DNA of 64,000 nucleotides, from NCBI RefSeq assembly GCF_020858115.1, contig NZ_JACYMM010000001.1, positions 248,001-312,000 of the forward strand, in the 5' to 3' direction. Source of the DNA: Janthinobacterium sp. FW305-129 (lineage in GTDB: Bacteria > Pseudomonadota > Gammaproteobacteria > Burkholderiales > Burkholderiaceae_D). This document shows positions 35,001 to 43,244 of the stretch, in pieces. Position numbers and translations under genes: made by a program. The notes beneath the pieces are model-generated. The model did not search any database. It was not told the DNA's origin and saw only the letters and a program-made list of their open reading frames with translations. Each line of letters starts with the position of its first letter. Positions within the stretch are counted from its first letter, which is position 1.

Positions 35001-36657
35001 GACGCGGCAAGCCACGGCGCAGGTGCTGCTGGCCATGCAGCGGGGCTTCGACAGCGTCGAGCGCCGTTTCGACCTGATCGAGGACAGGCTGGGCAGCGAC
35101 TTGCATTATCTGCAAGAAATGATGACCGTCAGCCTGATGGATGACTATGCGACGATGGATATCGCCATCGCCAACGCCGAAACGGAAAGCTTGCACGGGG
35201 CGACGGCGGCGGCGGCCGACGGCCCGCGCCTGGCCGACGACCCCGCGCGCCTGGCCGACTACCGCAACCGCCTGGTGAACGGCGTGCGCAACAAGCTGCT
35301 GGGCCTGCCGCGCCGGAAGCTGGAAGACACGCTCGACAGCAGCTGGCTGCAAACCTGGCCGCTGCCGGCGGGCGTGGCGTCGCGCCAGGCCGGGCAGGTG
35401 AGCATCAACCGCATCGGCGACTGCCATGATTTTTATGTGCGCCGCAGTACGGGGGCCGAGGAAGCCAGCCAGCGCGTGTATTTTTCTGCCGCCTATGGCA
35501 AGACGCTGGCCAGCCGGCTGTTATGGGTCTCCGAACACCTGATGCAGTTTTCCGACCATCCGCAGGGCATGATTGCCGACCTGGACGAGCTGATCGTGGC
35601 GCCGTCGGAAACGCTGCAGGGCTTTCTCAGCGATTTTGCCGACAATCAACCGTTCCTCGACGGCTTGCTCGACGACTATGTGCAGGCATTGGCGAGCCTG
35701 GCGGCGCGCTGCCGCGCCATCATTCCCGTGCAGGGCAGCCAGGATTGGCGCCTGCCGCCAGGCCGGCTGGGTGATGCCGCCTTGCTGCATGGCTTGATGT
35801 TCGACGCCGTGCCCGTGCTCGACCTGGCCGAACTGGAAGTGGATAGTGTTGCGGCAACGCAACTGGCCGAGCGCGCCAGCCACCTGGGCAGCATGTCGCG
35901 CTTCCTGACCAGCCCCAGCCTGGGCTGGCGCGCCGTCAAGCTGCAGCGCGTGCTGGCCGTGGCCCACGCCCTGCGCGTGGCCGACCTGTCGCTGGCCAGC
36001 GACGAGGGGCAAGTCACGCTGTGGGTGGCCTTCCGCGGCGCGCGCCAGCCGGTGGCGCAGCTGCGCCTGGTGGCGGGACAGGTGGTCGACAGCCAGTTGT
36101 TGATCATCGGTAATAGCCTGCTGGTGCAGATACAGCGCGCGGTGCAGCCCGTGCAGCAGCGCTGGATCGCGCAGTACAACGGCCGCATCGCGGCCGATGC
36201 GAAGGCGGAACTGGCGGCGCTCGACGGCAGCGTGGCGCGCCTGATCCAGTTCATGGCGCTGGCGGGCCTGGCCGAGACGGCCATGTCGGAAACGCTGAGC
36301 CTGATCTGGACGTCGGGCCGCCTGGGCGCCTATCTGGCCAGCCAGACGAGCCTGGCGAGCAGCGCGCAAGGCAACCAGTTCAGTCCGCCCGTAGCGGCCA
36401 TGCTGCAAGCGGGCCAGGCCAGTGCCGAGACGGCGCGCGCGCGCCTGCGCGCCACCCTGGCGGCGCGTGCCGGCCGCGAAGCCGACGATGTGGGGCGCGA
36501 TCCCCTGGTCGACCGGCTGCGCCAGGAAACGCATGCCTTGCTGGAACGCGCGCTGGCGCACCGCGCCATGCTGCAGCGCAGCGTGCTGCCGCCACTGCTG
36601 GGAGCGCTGGATCCCGAACCGGCGCCCAGGCTGCAGGGGGAGGGAGCGTTGACGTAG
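29053..36657 (+). CDS. Giant multidomain protein with GH18 chitinase domain, toxin-like
   Basis: A 2534-residue protein without a signal peptide. Residues about 239-755 look like a GH18 glycosidase, with SLGYYANYFGYQRDVF near the start and the catalytic GFDGIEIDWEYPG near residue 474 (DxxxDxE). Residues about 790-1115 have propeller-like repeats. Residues 1120-1200 contain an ankyrin-like stretch (SWLHHLAAAGNQAGMAQAL). Coiled coil follows at about 1626-1810 and 1907-2030. Between them are two hydrophobic segments near 1842-1865 and 1883-1903, a hairpin suited to membrane insertion. GGAG precedes the ATG. The architecture resembles chitinase-armed toxins, but no known toxin domain is identified and the secretion route is unknown. 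Confidence 0.8.
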   Translation: MKKSTAEVGLKWQFHKRNGVDTIVLLNASQQELYISSLEITLNIAIGTLVGGNSLDAIMAAKKIEEKDWPAKKQEFFLEEMNKHEGPLDKRAIAATDVFFAPWGALASSEEHPAEYSRAVSYKGGDYVAVVSVGTEAAGRMDPGGMPEYVYQVRYLRKPAVIPANLGRDLSYVSSFKYLVCRSSIDGLTRLPSIRVQLDGSSDWLEVPLDLLQASMGDKRSRVIDQSCRGLVSAAAFSRRSLGYYANYFGYQRDVFIRDVPFQNINELSYGMFTINLDGTPASSDPWGDDWQLSSLQFMKQLNPDLKVHLIVGGWPKVVEFDVGDCVTLREMQESAARDVPLNDGVTISLYRVKEGEDGSEMYYRLWQPLTVNGSVLQPSATATRFAWGKGFLTQYLSGYWGNVALVLGSAIVGNGRRQDYPAEYSVRIQLALAAALQQKIQPSAELFSMVGTDPAKARRFAEAMVQSVVLLGFDGIEIDWEYPGKEDGAAYVRILEALRAAEANPGLNPERRKIYLGIASPAAAAKIRLIDSGTLPSGTDTYWRPIGRLVDTIHMMTYDYGGPWLKYSDFNAPMLPASEAGAGEQPSGVRETLTTMLGYADRLCFTRQQLSLGLPIYGRGVKVVPEAGGQRDPGARLGINCRTDGPAEGQFADQPGTYLYSHIASQMKLGSRSDKFPNYVAPGLHPKARAPYLYVPARDGQPAISVTYDDPASIREKIRYAKTESLGGVMAWDLSGDLPASDPRSLLRAIGDELRQERPPAQPELRELPDFSLYRRAAKEGTALPARPLWNVGRDYGASLESRDMAVSAGVLAMAALPGGRLALALADGAVQIMAPNRAVAPWEWETRSAWHLAAPAVSLLALPSGRLLVLQQNGDLARIDVQDSKTPVLRLAAGLAPRAGSLLAGWGEQALLFDGTVLRTVAVTAAPGQEWQVSPPMPLAANALVALPGGLLLSGGTRSDEMPSVAVWKIEGGKLALQAAVPRSKPEDWGAIAFLSVLSDGAVAALTAYGNYQAYGPAALQPERPQPAAWSALSDGEQVGRALLPLPQGGFLSISDGAYMFWGRRGDGYVMLQRLSGSRSADAAAVLDNGDVVIARGAELRYLAARSWPRAQACLQPSWNWRDGDDGRSWLHHLAAAGNQAGMAQALAEGAPPDLQATDAASGAQESVAETALRAQRCAIVPQLTAAGAPLWSGGNAERTSALLNEPVLAALLPPELLASTPYLLPDLPLAGAPIAAATAAFLSDNPRLATLIATALAPVLPETARQVQHLVQDYAIDAALLAAARGEGDTCLMHVLVPDGARADDCKQAEGVGEDLRQVLAQLLGQRHADPDAFIAAIDAVWTAPDKARPWRRQECRQLVAAAARPKRPDAYRLVSEPAVCDLALLHYAALVELGWPAPAGAPQEPLSRRAPAHYRMLMQAGRDALTPNGWDDPVLRPGLAVQGLPNEVTALLDMAPWMAAPMGAAADALVSGMGVVVRDYHQQELDARRLVASDLAAVQDPYTALGEFSGGAAMAGLAMQQLLLWSCTTPQGAALALPAAAALLALRAPAPWIPQGDVNAYAQQWFSWAEDPPYLAQDPTALPEQTDAVTPLPARSSNAPVRRVLASAGAAAVPPAPDVDEEASRRRRLEQSVRATQMKFMVQTWQNNMLVDSKLQAQEDERLLKSPYTARIDELTRNAAQADATLSNTRARRELVRDLENKPFGMSAAELRKAGIDVKLPAGMRDDQLLPDDLYDDALEHEHARLDGVEKDALAARSKAIGEVDGLRRKRDMDPQRLRQLEQQAKLKGQLEAAQRKLSKMQDYALLADSIAHYGASALDWLHDKGVISGKFAEVAKTILTWANRIVQIGIAVATIAYGWKQMRAMQGLGSIGKGGGISMMFSIGMAAFNIVQCAIFGPPPDPMEEMYKALSKQIEEVGKALQESLAAMSQQLASMQAGIYNRLDGIEDKIDGLGRELGRQMAELSAQMDEGFAAGRAETRQATAQVLLAMQRGFDSVERRFDLIEDRLGSDLHYLQEMMTVSLMDDYATMDIAIANAETESLHGATAAAADGPRLADDPARLADYRNRLVNGVRNKLLGLPRRKLEDTLDSSWLQTWPLPAGVASRQAGQVSINRIGDCHDFYVRRSTGAEEASQRVYFSAAYGKTLASRLLWVSEHLMQFSDHPQGMIADLDELIVAPSETLQGFLSDFADNQPFLDGLLDDYVQALASLAARCRAIIPVQGSQDWRLPPGRLGDAALLHGLMFDAVPVLDLAELEVDSVAATQLAERASHLGSMSRFLTSPSLGWRAVKLQRVLAVAHALRVADLSLASDEGQVTLWVAFRGARQPVAQLRLVAGQVVDSQLLIIGNSLLVQIQRAVQPVQQRWIAQYNGRIAADAKAELAALDGSVARLIQFMALAGLAETAMSETLSLIWTSGRLGAYLASQTSLASSAQGNQFSPPVAAMLQAGQASAETARARLRATLAARAGREADDVGRDPLVDRLRQETHALLERALAHRAMLQRSVLPPLLGALDPEPAPRLQGEGALT

Positions 36658-36734
36658 ACAGGCTGGCGTATCCCCGTCTATACATTTATTTGCAATAGTG
36701 CTATTTTGCAATAGTGGCCCGTCAGGGCCGCCAT

Positions 36735-36772
36735 GCGCCGCATGTCCGGCTTGGCCGGATATGCGGCGCTTT
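36735..36772 (+). terminator. Terminator after the giant protein gene
   Basis: A 15-bp stem with one mismatch and a 5-base loop (GCGCCGCATGTCCGG pairing with CCGGATATGCGGCGC), followed by TTTG. It lies 78 bases after the stop of the giant gene. The T-run is short. Confidence 0.55.
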
Positions 36773-36844
36773 GTCGTCCGGGCCGCGCCAGCGCGGCAGG
36801 CCCGCTTGCCCAGCATGCTCCAGATTACGAGAGAGAGCCGTCCA

Positions 36845-38320
36845 ATGCGTGTCCATTTTTCATCCGCCGCCCTGGCCCTGGCGCTCGCCACGGCGTTTCC
36901 GCCAGCCGCCACGGGCGCCAGCGCCTTGCCCGCCGCGCAGCAGCAAAGCCAGGTCCAGCGCGATATCGCCGCCTTTGTGCGCAGCGAAATGCGGGAGCGC
37001 CAGATTCCAGGGCTGCAACTGGCCGTGATCCAGGGCGGCAAGGTCGTGCTGACGCGCAATTTCGGCCTGGCCAGCCTGCAGTACCAGGTGCCCGTGACGG
37101 ATGCCAGCCTGTTTTCCATCAATTCGGCAACGAAAGCGTTTGCGGGCGTGGCCGTGATGCAACTGGTGCAGGAGGGTAAGATCGACCTGGCGGCGCCCAT
37201 CGGCCAGTACCTGACGGGGTTGCCCGTAGCCTGGCAAGCCGTGACGGTGACGCAATTGCTCAACCATAGCTCGGGCTTGCCCGACGTGCTGGACCAGCGC
37301 AGCGGCAAGCTGGTGGGGCCGCAGCCGGACGACGCCGCTGCGGCGTGGACGGCCGTGCAGGCGCTGCCCGTGGAAGCGCCGCCAGGCCAGCGCTACCGCT
37401 ACAACCAGACCAATTATGTGTTGCTGGCGCAATTGATCGAGCAGCAGGGCGGCCAGCCCTTTACCACTTTCATCCAGCACCGGCAGTTCGACGTGGCCGG
37501 CATGCGGCACAGCGGCTTCGGCGACGCGAAGGACGTGGTCGTGGGCAAGGCCAGTTCCTACGTGCTGGAGCGGGGCGGCAACGGTTACCGCAACGTGATC
37601 GAAGATTTCCCCGTGTTCATGCGCGCCGGGGCCGGCATCAACAGCAATGCGGGCGAACTGGCCAACTGGCTGATCGCGCTGCAGTCGGGGCGCTTGCTGG
37701 CGCCCGCCAGCGTGGAAAGGCTGTGGCAGCCGACCAGCCTGAACGACGGCAAGCCGGCGCCGTGGGCGCTGGGCTGGCCCAGCATCGGCCGCGCTGCGCA
37801 CCGCGCCGTGGCCGGCATCGGCGGCGGCCGCTCGGCCTTTTATGTGTATCCGGACGATGGCCTGGCCATCATTATCCTCAGCAACCTGGCCGGCGGCCAG
37901 CCGGAACAGCTGATCGACACCGTCGCCGGCTTTTATGTTCCCGCCCTGCGCCAGCAGCGGGGCGGCGCGTATGCCGCGCATTTGTTGCGCAACAAGGCGG
38001 CCAGTACCGGCTTTGACGGGCTGGAACAGAAACTGGCGGCCATCCGGCGCCAGCATGGATTGCCTGAACCCGCCGAAGACGACCTGAATGCCTGGGGCTA
38101 CCGCCTGCTGGGCCGGCAGCAGCCGAAACAGGCGCTCGCCGTCTTCCAGCTGGGCGTGCGGCTGTACCCGCAAGGGGCGAATGGCCACGACAGCCTGGCC
38201 GAAGCGTACGAGGCCGATGGCGCCACGGCGCCGGCCATCGCGCATTACCGGCGTTCGCTGGAGCTGGACCCGGGCAACGCCCACGCCGTGGCGCGCCTGC
38301 GCGTGCTGGCCCCCGACTAG
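36845..38320 (+). CDS. Exported serine hydrolase, class C beta-lactamase-like, with TPR-like C-terminus
   Basis: A 491-residue protein with a signal peptide ending near residue 24 (PAATGASA). The beta-lactamase/penicillin-binding-type domain has the nucleophile motif SATK (S-x-x-K) and a YNQTNYVLL motif in place of the usual Y-x-N. The third motif is not an evident KTG; the site appears as AGIGGG. The last about 90 residues (QALAVFQLGVRLYPQGANGHDSLAEAY) look like a tetratricopeptide pair. GAGAGAG lies just before the ATG. Probably an esterase or peptidase of the cell envelope; true beta-lactamase activity is unlikely to be readable here. Confidence 0.82.
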   Translation: MRVHFSSAALALALATAFPPAATGASALPAAQQQSQVQRDIAAFVRSEMRERQIPGLQLAVIQGGKVVLTRNFGLASLQYQVPVTDASLFSINSATKAFAGVAVMQLVQEGKIDLAAPIGQYLTGLPVAWQAVTVTQLLNHSSGLPDVLDQRSGKLVGPQPDDAAAAWTAVQALPVEAPPGQRYRYNQTNYVLLAQLIEQQGGQPFTTFIQHRQFDVAGMRHSGFGDAKDVVVGKASSYVLERGGNGYRNVIEDFPVFMRAGAGINSNAGELANWLIALQSGRLLAPASVERLWQPTSLNDGKPAPWALGWPSIGRAAHRAVAGIGGGRSAFYVYPDDGLAIIILSNLAGGQPEQLIDTVAGFYVPALRQQRGGAYAAHLLRNKAASTGFDGLEQKLAAIRRQHGLPEPAEDDLNAWGYRLLGRQQPKQALAVFQLGVRLYPQGANGHDSLAEAYEADGATAPAIAHYRRSLELDPGNAHAVARLRVLAPD

Positions 38321-38892
38321 CGTTCCGCCTGGCCGTGCTCGGACCCGTGCATGGCCAGGTAGGCCGTCAGGTTGTCGTCGTGAATGCCAAGGCTGCGCAG
38401 CACTTCGCGCGTAAAACTGACGGGCGCCGTGCCCGGTGCCGTGACGATGCGCTGGTCGGCCACGGCCCACGGCACGTCCTGGTACAGGGCCGCGCCCGCA
38501 TAGCCCGTTTGCAGCAGGTTGTCCGCACTGTTGGATGTGTGGCGCACGGTGTCGAGCACGCCCGCCTGCGCCAGCACGCGCGTGCCGTCGCAAATGCCGG
38601 CCAGCACCACGCCCTTGTCGCGGGCGGCGCGCAGCAGAGGGCCCAGGTCGGGCGCCTTGCCGCTTTGCCAATGGCTGCCGCCGCACACCATCAGCAAATC
38701 GAGTTCATCGAGATTGACCTCTTCCAGCGCCAGTTGCGGCGTGACCAGCATGCCGCCGGACGAAGTGACGGGCAAGCCGCCGGGCGTGGCGAACTGCGTA
38801 TAGAAGCCGTAGTACAGGCGCGCCGTGGAATTGAGCAGGGCGGTTTCCCAATCGGCAAAGTTTTCGGTCAGTATGGTAATGGCACGTGTCAT
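38317..38892 (-). CDS. DJ-1/PfpI family protein
   Basis: A 191-residue cytosolic protein of the DJ-1/PfpI superfamily, which includes glyoxalases, deglycase-type enzymes and amidases. The nucleophile elbow is AGICDGTRVLA with the reactive Cys. MVCGGSHWQ follows the central strand. AGGA lies 8 bases before the ATG at 38892, chosen over an upstream in-frame start that lacks a ribosome-binding site. The stop overlaps the convergent serine-hydrolase stop in a shared CTAG. Substrate unknown. Confidence 0.85.
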   Translation of the reverse strand: MTRAITILTENFADWETALLNSTARLYYGFYTQFATPGGLPVTSSGGMLVTPQLALEEVNLDELDLLMVCGGSHWQSGKAPDLGPLLRAARDKGVVLAGICDGTRVLAQAGVLDTVRHTSNSADNLLQTGYAGAALYQDVPWAVADQRIVTAPGTAPVSFTREVLRSLGIHDDNLTAYLAMHGSEHGQAER

Positions 38893-39102
38893 GAAAAGTC
38901 CTGTCGCAGGTGGAGATATCGATATGAATACAGTAATACAGGCTGGCTGGCCAGCTGGTGCCGAAAGCATAATAAAAAGCACTGACAATTTCTGTCAGGA
39001 GCACGCATGAAATGATTGCACAAGTTGCAAGGGACTACGCTACAATCGCTGGCCCGTCCGCGCGGGCTTGTCCCTGTCCCATGTTCACTCTCTGACGCCT
39101 CC

Positions 39103-40749
39103 ATGCTGATTCTGTTTTGCCGTGTCCTGTTAAGCATTGCTGGCCTGCTGCTTTTCTTCCTCTTCGATCAATTGAGCGCGAATGAATGCCTGAAATTGAG
39201 CGCCTTGCTGGCGGCATTCCTGCTGGGCGTGGGCGGCGTGCTGCAGGCGTGGCGCGGCAATGCCGGCGCCGGCGCGATCAACGTGCTGGTGCGCGTCGTC
39301 GTGCCCGTGTTTTACCTGGACGCCGCCGTAAAAGGCTTCTTGCGCGGCTATTTTGGCATGCGCCCGAACCCGAATGCGGTTTTGCAGGCCATGTTTGCGA
39401 CAGATCAAGCCGAAACGGGCGAGTTTTTCCTGCACAACGGCGCCGCCCTGGCGCAAGCGGCCGCCTGGTTTGTGCTCGTGACGGCGGCCGTGCTGCTGGG
39501 CGACCGCTATCTGCAGCGCTGGCAGGCGGCGCGCGGGCATGCTGCTCCAGGCTGGCCGCAAAAAGGGTTTGCCGTCTTCATGGCCGTCTTTCTCGTGTCC
39601 TTGCACGTCAATACCACCATGCGGCGCGAAAATCCGGCCCTTTTCTGGCCGCTGCGCTACCAGCAGTACAGCGCGCAGCTGGACGCCATGAAATCGATGC
39701 AGCATGCGCTGACGGCGGCCATGGCCGCACCGCGCGACTGGCATGTGCGCTATGCGGGCGAGGATGCCCGCACCGTCATCCTTGTGATCGGCGAGAGCAC
39801 CAACCGCGCCTCGATGTCGCTGTATGGCTACCCGCGCGCCACCACGCCCCAGCTCGACGCCATGCGGGCTAAGCTGCTGGTTTTTAACGATGTGATTTCG
39901 CCCGCGTCCAGCACGGTGGAATCGATGATGACCATGCTCACGCCGGCCGATATCGGCAACCCCGATGCGTGGATGGCCAAGCCGAATCTGCTGATGCTGG
40001 CCGAGGCGGCCGGCTACAAGACGTTCTGGGTGTCGAACCAGACGCGCAACGATGGCTGGATCGGGTTGCTGGCGGGCCAGGCCGATGAAAGCGATTTCAT
40101 CAATTACGGCACTGGCCGCGGCGAAAACAATTTTGACGGCAACCTGTTCCAGCCGTTTGCCCATGCGCTGCGCGACGCGGCGCCGAAAAAGCTCATCGTC
40201 GTGCACTTGCTGGGCGCGCATCCCAGCTATGACATGCGCTACCCGAGCCGCTTCGCGCATTTCGACCGGGCGCACGACGCCGTCAGCGCGCAGATGGCCA
40301 GCCAGGGCAGGTCCAGCTGGATACGCAACCAGCGCGACGAGTACGACAACGCCATCCGCTACGGCGATTACGTGCTGGGCACCCTGATCGGCATGGCCGA
40401 CAAAGCCAAGGCCGGGCGCGCCGCCTCGCTGCTGTTCGTTTCCGACCACGGGCAGGAAGTGGGCTACAGCCGCAATCACGCGGGCCATTCCGCCTCGGAC
40501 AAGAGCGGCTATGAAATTCCCATGTTGATCTGGAACAACCAGCAAACGCCGCAGTCGGCGGCCGCGCGCGCCGCGCTGGAAAGCCGGCCCTACCAGACGG
40601 ACAAGCTCGACGCGACCGTGCTGGGCTTGCTGAAGATCGAGACGCGCTATTATGCGGCGCAGGACGATATCCTCAGCAGCGCCTTTAGGCCCGTGCAGCG
40701 CTTCATGAATGGCTTGCAGTACCAGCGCGGGGCAGCGCTGGCCCGTTGA
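39103..40749 (+). CDS. Lipid A/LPS phosphoethanolamine transferase (EptA/CptA family)
   Basis: A 548-residue inner-membrane enzyme that transfers phosphoethanolamine to lipopolysaccharide, altering surface charge. About five N-terminal helices are followed by an alkaline-phosphatase-fold periplasmic domain. Catalytic features are GESTNRASMSLYGYPRATTP, with Thr233 as probable nucleophile, and SDHGQEVG with metal-binding Asp and His. The GEST and GYPR sequences fit the CptA/EptA group, and core heptose rather than lipid A modification is possible. The ATG at 39103 is used because an upstream in-frame ATG gives a non-protein-like extension. It is divergent from the DJ-1 gene. Confidence 0.87.
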   Translation: MLILFCRVLLSIAGLLLFFLFDQLSANECLKLSALLAAFLLGVGGVLQAWRGNAGAGAINVLVRVVVPVFYLDAAVKGFLRGYFGMRPNPNAVLQAMFATDQAETGEFFLHNGAALAQAAAWFVLVTAAVLLGDRYLQRWQAARGHAAPGWPQKGFAVFMAVFLVSLHVNTTMRRENPALFWPLRYQQYSAQLDAMKSMQHALTAAMAAPRDWHVRYAGEDARTVILVIGESTNRASMSLYGYPRATTPQLDAMRAKLLVFNDVISPASSTVESMMTMLTPADIGNPDAWMAKPNLLMLAEAAGYKTFWVSNQTRNDGWIGLLAGQADESDFINYGTGRGENNFDGNLFQPFAHALRDAAPKKLIVVHLLGAHPSYDMRYPSRFAHFDRAHDAVSAQMASQGRSSWIRNQRDEYDNAIRYGDYVLGTLIGMADKAKAGRAASLLFVSDHGQEVGYSRNHAGHSASDKSGYEIPMLIWNNQQTPQSAAARAALESRPYQTDKLDATVLGLLKIETRYYAAQDDILSSAFRPVQRFMNGLQYQRGAALAR

Positions 40750-40759
40750 GCCGGCAATG

Positions 40760-40800
40760 AAAAGGCCCGGCGCCGCCGCAGGAAGCGGCGGGGCCGGGCC
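40760..40800 (-). terminator. Terminator of the ferredoxin-NADP reductase gene
   Basis: On the minus strand, a 16-bp GC stem with a single mismatch (arms near 40764-40779 and 40785-40800) is followed by TTTT. It lies 28 bases beyond the stop of the minus-strand reductase gene, and its convergent neighbour ends at 40749. Confidence 0.75.
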
Positions 40801-40827
40801 CCTGGTGTGTTGCGGATGACTAGCCGA

Positions 40828-41601
40828 TTACTTCTCGGCGAATGCGCGCTCGACCACGAAGTCGCCAGGCGTCGAGGTATTGCCTTCCTTGAAGCCACGC
40901 GCTTCCAGCATTTCTTTCAGGTCGCGCAGCATGTCCGAGCTGCCGCAGATCATCACGCGGTCTTCGGCAGGATTGAGTTCCGGCACGCCCAGGTCCTTGG
41001 CCAGCTTGCCGTTCTCGATCAGTTCCGTGATGCGGCCCATGTTGCGGAAGTCTTCGCGCGTCACGGTCGGGTAGTAGCGCAGCTTGTCGCTGACCATTTC
41101 GCCCAGGAATTCATGCTTGGGCAGGTGCTCTTCCAGCAAGTCGTGGTAAGCCAGCTCGTCGACCTGGCGCACGCCGTGCACGAGGATCAATTCGTCGAAG
41201 CGCTCGTAGATGTCCGGATCGCGCACGATGCTGAGGAAAGGCGCCAGGCCCGTGCCCGTCGACAGCATGTACAGGCGCTTGCCCGGCAGCAGGTAGTCGG
41301 ATACCAGGGTGCCCGTCGGCTTGCGGCCGACGATGACGGTGTCGCCCACTTGCAAGTGCTGCAAACGCGACGTCAATGGGCCGCCCGGCACCTTGATGCT
41401 GAAGAATTCCAGGTGGTCTTCATAATTGGCGCTGGCGATACTATAGGCACGCAGCAATGGCTTGCCATCGACGCGCAGGCCGATCATGGTGAAATGGCCA
41501 TTCGAGAAACGCAGCGACGGGTCGCGCGTGGTGGTAAAGGAGAACAGGGTATCCGTCCAGTGGTGCACGCTTAAAACGCGCTCTTCATTCATCGAACTCA
41601 T
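40828..41601 (-). CDS. fpr: Ferredoxin--NADP+ reductase
   Basis: The bacterial Fpr type, 257 residues, transfers electrons between NADPH and ferredoxin or flavodoxin. FAD-binding motifs are RAYSIAS and GTGLAPFLSI. The C-terminal VVERAFAEK is the typical Fpr end that shields FAD. The start is the ATG at 41601; an in-frame one three codons downstream is also possible. A TATAAT on the minus strand at 41751-41756 may be its -10 element, leaving a leader of about 150 bases. It is monocistronic. Confidence 0.93.
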   Translation of the reverse strand: MSSMNEERVLSVHHWTDTLFSFTTTRDPSLRFSNGHFTMIGLRVDGKPLLRAYSIASANYEDHLEFFSIKVPGGPLTSRLQHLQVGDTVIVGRKPTGTLVSDYLLPGKRLYMLSTGTGLAPFLSIVRDPDIYERFDELILVHGVRQVDELAYHDLLEEHLPKHEFLGEMVSDKLRYYPTVTREDFRNMGRITELIENGKLAKDLGVPELNPAEDRVMICGSSDMLRDLKEMLEARGFKEGNTSTPGDFVVERAFAEK

Positions 41602-41750
41602 AGTATTTGTTGGCTGGTCAAAAAAATGGTTAGTTGCTGGCAACTGCTGGCAAAAGTGAAACCCTGTGTAGGCCCAGACGCTATTGTACTGGCCTCCACA
41701 CGAAATTGTTACCGTCTATCGCCGCCAATGCTGCCGCACGCGGTGCCGAC

Positions 41751-41756
41751 ATTATA
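41751..41756 (-). promoter_or_regulatory. Candidate -10 element of fpr
   Basis: A perfect TATAAT on the minus strand, upstream of fpr. No good -35 is seen at 16-18 bases, so it may rely on an activator or may be coincidental. Confidence 0.3.
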
Positions 41757-41826
41757 GTGCGAATGGCAAGGCGGGGCTGGAATTGGCCCCGAAACGGGCC
41801 GCGGGCATGCACTCTCTTGACCTGGC

Positions 41827-42981
41827 TCAGTTTTTTCGGGGCGCCGCGCCAGGGCTGCCGCCAGCGCATGCCGGCGCGGCCGTGGCGCGGCGCCCGAAGC
41901 GCCGTCGCAGGGCGGCATTCGCCGGGTTGGACACATGGCGGGCCACGAGGGCGGCCGCCAGCGCCGTCGCTGCCAGGAACAGCGCCAGCCACGGCAGCCG
42001 TTCCGCGTAGCCGAGGCCCGCCTTGTCGACCACGTTGCGCATGCCGGCCAGCACGATGATATGGAACAAGTACAGCTCATAGCTGTGACGTCCCAGCCAT
42101 TGCAGCGGGCCGTGGCGGCCCTGGCCGGCCGCCGGGACCGCCGTGGCGCCCGCGATGAAGGCGGCGCTGGCCAGGGCGATTGCGCTGAAGCCGAAGACTT
42201 CATGGCCGCCGATGCCGCGCACATACAGAACCGCCAGGGCCAGGCCCGCGGTCCAGCGCAGGAACCGCCCGGCCCGCGCGCCCGGCTGCCAGTGTTGTGT
42301 CAGCAGGGCCGTCAGGCAGCCGATGGCGATGGCGTCGAAACAGGCAAGGTAGCCGTACATGAAGTCAATCTCGTTATCCGCGTGCAGGCTGCGGTACACG
42401 GGCCCGGCCACGATGGCGGCGCCGCACAGCAGCATGATCGCCTGGCGCCGGCGCAGGAAGCGGCACGACAGCGGCAGCAGCAGATAAAACATTTCCTCGA
42501 CGGACAGCGACCAGTACACGTTCAGGCAGTAATTGAAGTAACCGGCGCTTTGCATCAGCACGTTGTGCCAGAAGGTCAGCACGGACGTGATGGCGATGAC
42601 GAAATAGCTGGCTGGCAAGTCCTTGCCGCCGTCCGAGTTGGCAAAGAAGGGCACGTTCAGCACACCGAGCAGCACGATCAGGGACAGGGCCAGCAGCAGC
42701 GCCGGCAGCAGGCGGGCGACGCGATACAGATAGAACGCCGCCAGGTCGATGCGCGCCAGGTCGCCCCAGCGGTGCAGCGAAGTCGAGGTGATCAGGTAGC
42801 CGGAAATGACGAAAAACATGGTCACGCCGTAATTGCCCTGGTAGGCGGCGCGCAGCAGCCAGGCGGGCAGGATTTCAAGCGGGCTGTTCTTCAGGCCGTA
42901 GGCGAGGGCGAAGTGCAGCAGCAATACGCCCAGGATGGCGGCGCCGCGCAAGGCGTCGATATGGTGGTTGCGGGTAATCAA
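41827..42981 (-). CDS. Acyltransferase 3 family membrane protein (OafA-like)
   Basis: A 384-residue membrane O-acyltransferase of the acyltransferase 3 family, which modifies surface polysaccharides or other exported glycans. The N-terminus has the family histidine in HIDALRGAAILGVLLLHF, and later FFVISGYLIT and WSLSVEEMFYLLLP are typical. About ten hydrophobic segments are present. The start is a TTG at 42981, chosen because AAGGAA lies 5-6 bases upstream and no in-frame ATG comes before the family histidine. No glycan biosynthesis cluster adjoins it. Confidence 0.87.
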   Translation of the reverse strand: MITRNHHIDALRGAAILGVLLLHFALAYGLKNSPLEILPAWLLRAAYQGNYGVTMFFVISGYLITSTSLHRWGDLARIDLAAFYLYRVARLLPALLLALSLIVLLGVLNVPFFANSDGGKDLPASYFVIAITSVLTFWHNVLMQSAGYFNYCLNVYWSLSVEEMFYLLLPLSCRFLRRRQAIMLLCGAAIVAGPVYRSLHADNEIDFMYGYLACFDAIAIGCLTALLTQHWQPGARAGRFLRWTAGLALAVLYVRGIGGHEVFGFSAIALASAAFIAGATAVPAAGQGRHGPLQWLGRHSYELYLFHIIVLAGMRNVVDKAGLGYAERLPWLALFLAATALAAALVARHVSNPANAALRRRFGRRATAAPACAGGSPGAAPRKN

Positions 42982-43244
42982 TGGGTTCCTTGTCCGCCCG
43001 TCTGGCGACTAATGGGGCAATTATGTGACATATGTCGCTTGCCGGTCAACGATTTTACAGATAGTCGGTAGCGAACGCGGCAATGGGGCAGGGACGGCGC
43101 AGCCTTGCGTGTATGATATTGCCGAACAGAATTGTTGGGCATCTATCATCTTGCGGGCGCGGTTTTTCGTGCCTGCCAGCCCATGAATCTGCGTGCACGA
43201 TTCCGGCCGCCACGATGCCCGACCCACAGCGAAAGGTCATAAAG

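Noticed and set aside
29857-35427. A 1856-codon open frame antisense to the giant gene
   Set aside because: It is a shadow of high-GC coding sequence: its translation is rich in Arg, Gln, His and Ala with no domain motifs, and it lies wholly over a gene with clear GH18 and coiled-coil features.
36690-36716. Direct repeat of TTGCAATAGTG after the giant gene
   Set aside because: Two short copies only, in a non-coding gap; too little to call an element.
36845-38320. A resistance-type class C beta-lactamase
   Set aside because: The Y-x-N motif reads YNQ and no KTG triad is evident; broad serine hydrolase families share the S-x-x-K motif.
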